Shown here piece by piece: positions 7,664 to 16,400 of a stretch of 40,553 nucleotides of DNA. Every line of letters starts with the position of its first letter. The first letter of the stretch is position 1. The notes under the pieces are model-generated. The model saw only the letters and a list, made by a program, of their open reading frames with translations. It searched no databases and had not been told where the DNA came from. Location of the stretch: contig JAQGIC010000029.1 in NCBI GenBank assembly GCA_028288725.1, positions 1-40,553 of the forward strand, given 5' to 3'. Source of the DNA: Rhodospirillales bacterium (GTDB taxonomy: Bacteria; Pseudomonadota; Alphaproteobacteria; ATCC43930; CGMCC-115725). The translations under genes were made by a program, and so were the position numbers.

Positions 7664-9482
7664 CGATGGTGTAGCCCAGCCGGGTGATGACCGGCTCCAG
7701 GATCGGGATGACCGGCTGGAGATGCTTCAGATAATGGCGGTAGCGATAGCGCGAGCTGTCGTACAGCTTCTCCGTGACCTGCGCGTACGAGGCGGTGCGA
7801 GCGTAGCGCTTGTTCTCGTGGAACTTCAGGCAGCGCTTGTCGAAGCCGGTGCCGACGAAGCTCAGCATCCGCCGGATGTTGGCCTCCTGATCGTCGACGA
7901 TGTCCTCGTACCGGATCGGCAGATACTTCAGCGTCATCTCCCGGCGGTAATGCTCGACCAGATCCGCGATCAGCACATAGTGCCGCGCGATCGTCTCCAG
8001 CGCGTTGGCGCAATAGAAACCGTGGGTCAGGTGGTTCGAATAGACCGACAGCACGATATCGAGCGGATGGCGCAGCACATGGATGATCGGCGCATCCGGG
8101 AACATCAGGGCGATCAGGCCCAGGTGCGTTTCGTTCAACGGCATCTTGTCGGTGAACCAGGTCGCACCCGGCTCGACGATGCCGAGCTGGCGCGCGCGCT
8201 GCAGATAATAGTCCCTGAGATTGTCGAGCCCGTCCCGCTGGTCGCCCATCCAGAGGTCGGCCAGCGCTTCGGGATAGGCGAGCGGGCTGTTCAACATGCG
8301 CGGCATCAGGTTGGTGATGTCGTTGACGAAGGTCAGTTCGTCGCCGGCCGAGATCCGCGGATGGGCCGACAGCGTCTGTTCGACCATGGTCGTGCCCGAG
8401 CGCGGGAAGCCCACGATGAACAGCGGCCGGGGGCCCTTGTCGATCGGCGTACCGCGCGGCACGATCTTGAGCCGGCCCGCCGTGAAATAGCGGCTGAGAC
8501 GCTCGGTCAGCTGGTGCGCGTGATCGGCCAGATAGACGGTGCCGCTCTGCTCGACGCCCTTGCCCTTGCCGGCGTCGAAGGCCGCGAACGCTTCGTCGAA
8601 CCGGCCCATCTTGTCCAGGAGCCGCCCCTTCTCCAACAGCTCGTTGGTGCCGAGCCCGCCGCCCTCGCTCTGGCGCTCCAGCTGGTCGAGGATGGCGAGG
8701 GCCGCGTCATATTCCTTGGTCCGGCCGCACAGGATGGCGCGATGCAAGAGAATGCTCGGATTGCCGGGCGCCAGCTGCTCCGCCTGGTCCAGCAACGCGT
8801 TCGCGCGGACGAAGTCGCGATCGGTCTCCTCCATGCGAGCCCAACCCAGCACCGTCTGCAGGATCGTCGGGTCGAGCGCCATGGATTCGGCGTAGAGCGC
8901 GCGAGATTCCGCCATCTTACCCTGGTTCTTGAGGTTCCAGGCGAGATTGGCCAGCAGAATGGGCTGGCGCTGACCCAAGAGCTCGATGACCTGACGGTAA
9001 TGATACTCGCCGACCTGGGGCCGGTTGGCCTCGGTCAGGATCATGCCCATCAGATTGTGCGACTGCGGGTCGGCCGGCGCGATGCGCACGGCATTGCGCG
9101 CATGGGCCTCGGCTTCCGCGAAATCGCCCTTGCCGAACAGCAGCAGCGCCAATTCCTGGGTCGCCCAGACATTGTTCGGGTCGAGCGCCACCATGCGCCG
9201 GATCAGCGCTTCCGCCGCCGAGAGCGGTCCGGTGACCCGGCGGATCTGATACAGAATGGCGAGCGCGCCGCCCTGCGCCGGCGCAAGTTCGAGCACTTCC
9301 AGGCAGATCTTGGCGGCCTCGGCGAGGCCCCCCTTTTTATGGATCTCGATCGCCTTGTCGACCAGCGGCAGCAGATGCCGGCTCGCCTCGCTCGGCCCTA
9401 CCGTCGATAGGTCGAGCCGGCAGCAACGGACCGGACGCAAACCGCTGCCGCAGGGACACAGGGTCGGATTGGAAACGCTCAT
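7656..9482 (-). CDS. SEC-C motif, TPR and sulfotransferase protein
   Basis: This 608-residue protein has three parts. Residues 8-21 (LCPCGSGLRPVRCC) form a SEC-C type zinc motif, with Cys9, Cys11, Cys20 and Cys21 as ligands. Residues of about 35-300 are TPR repeats (AEAAKICLEVLELAPAQGGA, AEAEAHARNAVRIAPADPQS, and others). The C-terminal half is a PAPS-dependent sulfotransferase, with the 5'-phosphosulfate loop LFIVGFPRSGTTMVEQ near 350-370 and the 3'-phosphate strand IIHVLRHPLDIVLSVY near 465. SEC-C domains are best known from SecA and other proteins that touch ribosomes or nascent chains. Its presence on a TPR-sulfotransferase hints at protein substrates or a complex with exported proteins, which is inference. 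It is the first gene of a two-gene minus-strand operon. Confidence 0.87.
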   Translation of the reverse strand: MSVSNPTLCPCGSGLRPVRCCRLDLSTVGPSEASRHLLPLVDKAIEIHKKGGLAEAAKICLEVLELAPAQGGALAILYQIRRVTGPLSAAEALIRRMVALDPNNVWATQELALLLFGKGDFAEAEAHARNAVRIAPADPQSHNLMGMILTEANRPQVGEYHYRQVIELLGQRQPILLANLAWNLKNQGKMAESRALYAESMALDPTILQTVLGWARMEETDRDFVRANALLDQAEQLAPGNPSILLHRAILCGRTKEYDAALAILDQLERQSEGGGLGTNELLEKGRLLDKMGRFDEAFAAFDAGKGKGVEQSGTVYLADHAHQLTERLSRYFTAGRLKIVPRGTPIDKGPRPLFIVGFPRSGTTMVEQTLSAHPRISAGDELTFVNDITNLMPRMLNSPLAYPEALADLWMGDQRDGLDNLRDYYLQRARQLGIVEPGATWFTDKMPLNETHLGLIALMFPDAPIIHVLRHPLDIVLSVYSNHLTHGFYCANALETIARHYVLIADLVEHYRREMTLKYLPIRYEDIVDDQEANIRRMLSFVGTGFDKRCLKFHENKRYARTASYAQVTEKLYDSSRYRYRHYLKHLQPVIPILEPVITRLGYTIDG

Positions 9483-9518
9483 GGATCAAATCTTCATAAT
9501 CGGAAAAATGTGGAACGC

Positions 9519-9545
9519 AAAAAAGCGGCGCCAAATCCTTGGCGC
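9519..9545 (-). terminator. Rho-independent terminator downstream of the IalB gene
   Basis: Read on the minus strand, GCGCCAA (9539-9545) pairs with TTGGCGC (9528-9534) around a 4-base loop. The stem is followed after a short spacer by six T (9519-9524). A further GC-rich hairpin lies just before it. It separates the IalB gene from the next operon on the same strand. Confidence 0.65.
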
Positions 9546-9613
9546 GCCGAAGGCGCCGACAAGCTGCACATGGATGAGCAATATGACCAGCATTTCATGC
9601 GGTCGGGCATTGC

Positions 9614-10267
9614 CTATTTCGCCTTCGGCTTGACCTTCGGGTCGCCCGGCCTGGCGTCCGGAACCGGCACATGATCGCCGTCGAGGGCCGCAAGACCGGC
9701 GGCGAATCCGACCAGCGGAAATTCTATCGTAATTTCGCGGCCATTCAGCATCACCAGCTTGGCCCGGCCGGTCTTGCCGGCCTTCAGTCCCGGCACCAGC
9801 GCATCGATCGGCGCGCCTGTGACCCAGCAGCCGCGCGGGCCGCAATAATCATAGGCGATGGATTGCGCCGTCCCATCGTCGATCGCCAGGCCCAAACCCG
9901 GCTTCAGCCGAACGCCGAGCGGCACCAGCGCGGTCAGACCATGGCCCGTGCCATTGGCCGTCGGCCCGACGACGATCGTCATGAGCGTCTTGGCCTTGCC
10001 GTCCTGTTCGACCGCAACATCCTGGGCCAGTTCGCAGATCGAGCGCTTCGGTTTGCCCTCGGCCGTTGCTTCCTGACAGCGATACAACCAGGCGCCGAAG
10101 CGCTGCGTTATCAGGCGGGGAGACTCCGGTGCGGATATCGGCGCCGTCGACACGGACGCCTCGGCGGCCTCGCCGACGGCGGGGGCGAACCCGACCAGGA
10201 GACCGCCCGCCAGGACCGGGAGGCCCGCGAGCCTCAACGTCCCGACACCGATTCTCATCAAGTTCAT
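9614..10267 (-). CDS. Invasion-associated locus B (IalB) family periplasmic protein
   Basis: The preferred start is ATG 10267 (MNLMRIGVG), giving 217 residues. A TTG seven codons upstream is possible but poorer. The first ~35 residues are a signal peptide (LAGLPVLAGGLLVGFAPAVGEAAEA). The body matches the IalB family: RFGAWLYRCQE, then ICELAQDVAVEQDGK, LMTIVVGP, LVPLGVRLKPGLGLAIDDG, YDYCGPRGCWV and a C-terminal LNGREITIEFPLVGF. Cysteines at CQ, ICEL, YCGP and GCWV are the conserved set, probably two disulfides. IalB was named for a Bartonella invasion factor, but the family is widespread in free-living alphaproteobacteria with unknown general role. A terminator follows, and a dispersed repeat lies just upstream. 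Confidence 0.85.
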   Translation of the reverse strand: MNLMRIGVGTLRLAGLPVLAGGLLVGFAPAVGEAAEASVSTAPISAPESPRLITQRFGAWLYRCQEATAEGKPKRSICELAQDVAVEQDGKAKTLMTIVVGPTANGTGHGLTALVPLGVRLKPGLGLAIDDGTAQSIAYDYCGPRGCWVTGAPIDALVPGLKAGKTGRAKLVMLNGREITIEFPLVGFAAGLAALDGDHVPVPDARPGDPKVKPKAK

Positions 10268-10293
10268 CGCCAAACAAACCTCGCTCAACCCTT

Positions 10294-10406
10294 GAGCGCG
10301 ATGATATGAGGCTCTCTCGGCCTCATATCCGAATCGCTCTCAAAACTATATATTCAGAGACTGATTCGCCGATCAAACCGAGCAGGTTCGATCGGATGAG
10401 GCTCTA
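10294..10406. repeat. Cloverleaf-type dispersed repeat (copy A)
   Basis: This copy aligns along its whole length, in reverse orientation, with 22670-22784. It has three stems. The first is GATATGAGGC (10303-10312) with GCCTCATATC (10320-10329). The second is a middle arm flanked by GAATC and GATTC blocks. The third is CCGATCAAACC (10369-10379) with GGTTCGATCGG (10385-10395), in which one pair has become a wobble. It ends in GCTCTA at 10401-10406. It lies between the autotransporter terminator and the IalB start. Confidence 0.8.
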
Positions 10407-10420
10407 GACAATCGAGGTGG

Positions 10421-10449
10421 AAGGGGTGGCGGCTTTGCCGCCACCCCTT
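10421..10449 (-). terminator. Strong hairpin after the autotransporter gene
   Basis: A 13-bp perfect stem, AAGGGGTGGCGGC (10421-10433) with its complement (10437-10449), closes a 3-base loop 21 bp past the autotransporter stop. On the minus strand only a short T run follows. The plus strand has the better T-rich tail (TTTTCTT), so the hairpin may work in both directions. Position argues for terminating the 8-kb autotransporter transcript. Confidence 0.7.
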
Positions 10450-10469
10450 TTCTTGTCGTCTTTCGTTAC

Positions 10470-13400
10470 CTACCAGCTGAACCTGAACCCAGCCGTGATG
10501 GCGTTGCTGGAGGCGCCGTTGGCGAGATCGCCGTCATAGTGCAGGTAGACGCTGGTGTTGGCGAACACCGCGGTCGCCAGTCCGAAGCCGACGAGCGCGC
10601 TATCGCCCGGCACCTTGACCCCGGCGATCTGGAAGCCCGCCGTCGGCGCGCCCACGAAGGCGGCCGTCATGCCGCGCCCGGTCGGTGCGAACTCATGCGC
10701 CCAGGCGACCGACAGGTCGGTGGTGACCAGCATCGAGCCCAGCGCCAGATCGGTGCCGAGCCGCGCGCCGAGCGTGCTCTTGACCGAGCTTTGCGACTGC
10801 TTGGCGACATGCAGGTCGAGCACGCCGGCCCCGGTCTCGGTGAAGCCGTCCTGGTCGACCGAGGCCAGCGTCAAGCCGGCGAACGGCGTCAGCGTGGCGG
10901 TCCCCAGCGCCAGGCCGTAACCGGCCTCGAGCGATGCCGTGACCTGGGTGTCGGTCACATGGCCCGACGCCTGGCCCGGCAGGCCCGGCAGCGACACGTT
11001 GCGCAGCGTTGTGCCGTCGCCGTAGGCCACGCCCATGGTGCCGTCGAGATAGACCGGACCCTGGGTATAGTCGGCATAGAGCGCGAACTGGGTATGGTCG
11101 ACCTGACCCCGCCCGCCGCCGTCGTCCAGGCTGAAGGTCGTGCCGCCGTAGCCGAGGCCGGCACCGACCCGGAGCGCCGGCGTCAGCTTATAGTCGGCGC
11201 CGACCGAGCCGCCGGCGATGGTCTCGTCCAGGCGATGGCTGTTGCCGTCGCCGGCCAACTGGCCGACCTGACCATAACCCGAGGTCCAGACGCCCCACGG
11301 CTTGTCGATGTTCGCCACCGGGTCATCCGACCCGCCGTCGAGCCGTGCCAGTTCCGTGCGCCCGCCGGCCGCCATGGCGCTCCGGCCCGAGGCGGTGCCG
11401 GAGGCCCCCAGCCGGGCGAGCGCGGCCTGCTGCGAGAACTGACCGGTAAAGGCCGCGCCGGTCTGCAGCGCGGTGGTGCCGAGGCTGGCGTGGCTTTCGC
11501 CCGACAGACGCGTCAAGGACGAGGTCACCTCGGCCGCATTCAGCTGATCCAGCCCGCGGATCGCCCCGGCGAAGCCGGTCGGGTTCGCGGCCAGGCCGGC
11601 ATCGAACGCGACGGCGACGGCATGCTGGTTCGCGGTCTCGACGATCGCCGGCGGGGAGACCGGCGGAGACACAACCGGCGGAGACACGACCGGAGGCGAG
11701 ACCGGAGGCGACACCGGCGGCGAGGCGACCGGCAACTGCGCCAGGGTCACGATCGCATCCTTGGCATCGTAGCTCAGGCTCGGCACCAGCAGGGCCGAGG
11801 CGACCGTGACGCCGCCGGCGAACGTGCCGGTCACGCCGCCCGACGCGGTCAGGATCGTGTAGGGCGTGCTGGCCGCCAGGAACGTGCCCGACGGCACGAC
11901 CGCGACCGAACCGGCCAAGGCCGCCGTGCCGGTGACGTTGAACTTCGACCCGCTGCCATTGGCGTCCAAGGCCACGCGGAGCGTGCCGGTCGAGGCCTGG
12001 GCGAAGTTGCCGGTCAGGTTCAGCGCCGCGCCGGTCGTGCCGGCCTGGAACGTGCCGGCGTTGGTCACGTTGGCGATGGTCCAATTGCCGGTCGCGGTCC
12101 AGTCGGCGCCGGTTCCGACGGCGAGCGCGCTGCCGCTGCCGAAATGGGCGATCGGGCTGGCGAGCGTGCCGGTGCCGGTGAGATTGATCAGGCCGGCGCC
12201 GCCGCCGCCGTCGATCGAACCGGTCAGCACCGTGCCGGTGCCGAGCGTCAGGCTGTTGACCCCGGCATCGAACTGCACGGCCACGCCGCCGGTCCCGGTG
12301 ATCGTGCCGTTGTTGGTGAAGCTGGCACCGGTCCCGGTGAAGACCACGCCGACGACGCCGCCGACCGTGCCGGTGCTGGCATTGGTCATCGTGGCGTTGC
12401 TGCCGAGCGAGGCGCCGGCGATGGCATCGTCGAGGATCGTACCCGCGTTGCTGACCGCGCCGCCCGAACCGACCACGACGCCGTACCGGCCGCCCTGGAT
12501 CAGGCCGCCGGCCAGGTTGGTCACGGTGCCCGAACTGGTGACGCCGGTATCGGACGTGCCGATGATCGTGCCGCTGTTGTTGATCGAGCCGCTGCCGCTG
12601 ACACCGATGGTGCCGCCGGTCACGGTACCGGTGCTGCTGTTGGTGAAGGTACCGGTGTTGGCGACCGAACCCGAGCCGCTGATCCGCCCGGTGTTGGACA
12701 GGCCGCCGCTGTTCGACAGGCTGCCCGTGTTGTTGATGCTGCCGCTGTTGGTCAGGCTGCCGGCGTTGGCAAGGCTGCCCGTATTGGTCAGGCTGCCCGT
12801 ATTATTGAGGCTGCCGCTGTTGGCGAGCGTACCCGAGTTGGCCAGGCTGCCGCTGTTGGTCAAACCGGCCGTGTTGCTGAACGTGCTGCTGTTGGTCAGC
12901 GTCCCGCTGTTCGACAGCGAACCGTTGTTGGTCGACGACGTTCCGATATTGACCACGCCGCTGTTGGTCAGGAACGTGCCGCTGGCGACCGTGACCGTGC
13001 CGTTCAACGTGCCGGCATTGTTCAGGGTACCCACGGTCACATCGGCGTTGGTCACGGTCGAGCCGCTGTCGACGGAGTTCGACGCATTGTTGAAGATCAC
13101 GGTCTGGAAGCCCGTGACCTGCGCATTGTTCAGCGTGGCGGTGCCTTGGATCACCAGCGTGTTCGTACCGTTGGCGCCGTTGGCGACGCCGATGAGCGCA
13201 CTGCCGCTTTCGAGGATCAGTTCGTTGGTGCCGCCGGAGAACCGGATCGAGTTGCCGGCGGTGCCGCCGCCGATCGTGCCGAAATTATCCACCGTCCCGC
13301 TGGCGCCGCTGGCGAACAGGATGCCGACGCCGGCCGTGCCGGTGCCCAGGATGGTGCCCAGATTGGTGATGGTCGCCGTGCCCGCGCCAATCAGGATGCC

Positions 13401-16400
13401 GGCCGTCTGGCCGGTAATCAGGCCCGAGGTGTTGTTGGTGACAGTACCGCCCGCCGACAGCGAGACCCCCAGGCCGGCCGTGCCGCCCTGGAGAATGCCG
13501 GCGTTGCTGACCGAGACGCCGGCGACCGTGCCCAGCACCGCGGCCTGGCCGACCGGCGCGATGGTCGCCCCGGCCGCGTTATTGAGCGAGGCCCCCAATC
13601 CGGCGAGCTGGACCTGTTGACCGATGCTGCCGGTGTTGGTCAGCGTCGCGCCGGCGCCGGCACCGATGCTGGTGAAGTTGAGATATTCGGTGCCGATACC
13701 CAGGTTCGCGATCGTGCCGCCGGTGTCGAACTGGACCGTGCTGACGCCGCTGCCGCCGTCGACCACGCCGCCGAAGGTCGCTCCTTGCTGGACCTCGAGC
13801 AGATTGGTGCCGCCGCCGAACCGCCCCGCCGTGCCGGAATTGCCGATGATCGTGCCGCTGTTGATCACGGTGTAGAACTGATTGGTCCCGGTGTTGTTGA
13901 TGAAGATGTTGTTGCTGAGGATGCTCAGGCCACCGGGTTGGCCGAACCGGATGCCGACACCGGTCGTGCCGGTGCCGCTGATCGTGCCGGCATTGACGAT
14001 GGTGGTAGCGTTGACCAGCGTGCCGGACCCGTCATACCGGCTGTAGATGCCCGCAGTCCGGCCGGTGATCACCGCCCCGGACGTATTCGAGATGCTCGCC
14101 GGCGCATTGCGCAGAGAGATGCCGTACGAATTTCCGCTGCCGCTGCCCTGGATCGTGCCGGCATTGGTAATCGTGCTGGCATTCACCAGCGTCCCGCTCG
14201 AGTCGTACCGGCTATAGATGCCGGCGGTTACGCCGGAGATCAGGCTGGCGGTACCGCTGTTGGTGATGCTGGCCGACCTGTTTCGCAGGCGGATGCCGTT
14301 AGAGCTTCTGGTGCCTGCGGCCAGGATCGTGTCGCTGTTGGTTATGGTCAGGGTTCTCGCGATCGTTCCGCTGCTGCCAGCAAAGATGCCATCGCCGTAG
14401 CGGGTGCCGGTGGACTTGATCGTTCCGCTGTTGTTGATCGAGGCGCTGCCGGCAACGTACAGGCCCTGGTAGGCACCGGCGATGACACCGCTGTTGGTAA
14501 TCGACGCGGTGGACGATCCGGTGGCGTGGTAGCCGACATACACACCCGCGCTGCTTCCGGTAATCGTGCCCGGGTTCGTGACGCTGCCACCCGCGAGATA
14601 GACGCCCAGCCCGCCGAGAGTGCCGGCATTGGTCAGCGACACACCGGCAGTCGCCCCGAACACGGCAAAGTGGCCGGCGAACGCGATGGTGCCGCCCGGC
14701 TGGTTATAGAGATAGGCGCCGGCACCATCCAGCACCACCCCGCCGCCGAAGCTGCCGTTGTTGGTCAGCGTGACGCCGGCCGCGGCGCCGACGCTGTTGA
14801 AGTTCACCAGCGTCACGTTTGGAACCAGCGCTCCGGGAGCGGAAACCAGCGTTCCGGGAGCGGTGAGCGTCCCGCTGGCCGTGGTTTCGAGGGCGTTCTC
14901 GCCGGAGCTGCTGCCGAAGACCACGCCGCCGAACGTGGCGCCCTGTTCGAGCACCAGCAGATTGGTGCCGCTGCCGAAGCGGACCGCCGTGCCGGAAGTG
15001 CCGATGATCGTGCCGCTGTTGGTCAGCTTGCTGAGCCGGTATGCGTCGTTGCTGTTGAACGCGACACCGACGCCGCTCGTGCCGGTCCCGATGATCGTGC
15101 CGCTGTTGGTCACGCTGGCAGTGCCGTAGCCGATCCGCACGCCGATCTGGCCACCGGAGATGACGGCGGCGCTCCCGCTGTTGGTGATCTGGCCGCCGTA
15201 GTTAACGTTAACGCCATCGACGCCGCCAGCGATGGTGCCGGCGTTGAACAGCTTGACGCCAAATCTCGAATAAACACCGTTCCGGCCGCCCGAGATGACG
15301 CTGTTGACCCCGAGATTGGTCACGGTCCCGGCACCAGTATAGTGCCGGCCGTTATAGAGGGTGACAGCGTTCCGCGTACCCGAGATCAGCCCCGCACCGT
15401 CGTTTGTCACCAGCGCGCTGTTGTATTCCCCGTAAACGACGACGCCTTGGTAGCCGGTAATCGTGCCGGTATTGCTGACCGTGCCGCCGCTCTGCAAACG
15501 GACGCCCCTGCCGTAGGATGCCGTCGAGGCGATCGTGCCGGCATTCGTCACGCTCACCCCCGTGGCGCCATAGCTGCCATAGACGGCATTTTGGCCGCTG
15601 GTGACGAGCGAGGCGCCTTGCAGGTTGATCACGGCGGCACCGGTGCCGGCCAGCAGCACCTGACCGCCGAAGGTGGTGCCGCTGTTGGTCAGCGTGACGC
15701 CCGCCGCCGCGCCGATGTTGTAGAAATTCACCAGCGTCCCGCCGCCGACGGTCGTCGGCAGCGCCAGGTCGCCGCTGGCGGTCAATTCGACCGTATTCAG
15801 GCCGGTACCGCCCACGATCAGGCCTTGGAACACGCCGGTCTGCTCGGCCACCAGCAGGTTGTTGCCGTTGCCGAAGCTGACCGCCGTTCCGCCGTTGCCG
15901 ATGATCGTTCCGGTATTGTCCAGCGTGTTGTTTTCGTTGTTGCTGAACGCGACGCCGATGCCCGATGTCCCAGAACCCAAGATCGTCCCGGCATTCGTGA
16001 CCGTGACGGCACGATAGAAGGCGTTCACGCCGAAGGTGGCGCCCGAGATCAGGCTGCCCGTACCGTTGTTGGTGACCGAACCTTGGTAGAGCGCGACGCC
16101 GGTGCCCGAGCCGGTACCGGTAGCCTCGATCGTGCCGAAATTCGATACGGAGCTCGATGTGGAGCCGGATTGCATCCTGACGCCATAGCTCGTGCCCTGG
16201 ATCAGACTGCCGGTGGTGCTGTTCACGACCGAGCCGCGATATACGGAAACGCCGGTAGAAGCGGTGCCGATGCCCTGGATCGTCCCGGCGTTCGTGACCG
16301 TGCCGTAGTTGCTGGCGATCCTGACGCCGTAGCCGGTGCCCGAGATCAGGCTGCCCGCGCTGCTATTGGAGACCGTGCCGCCAGCAGCCAGATAGACACC

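Noticed and set aside
7536-9410. A 624-codon plus-strand frame over the sulfotransferase operon
   Set aside because: Composition is shadow-like, and the minus-strand TPR and sulfotransferase motifs are clear.
12636-12935. Tandem 18-bp repeats considered as a CRISPR array
   Set aside because: The units are contiguous, with no unique spacers, lie inside a coding frame in multiples of three, and no cas gene is near.
11866-13620. A 584-codon Pro/Val/Leu-rich antisense frame
   Set aside because: Same cause: mirrored codons of the NSGT repeats, with no fold or start signal.
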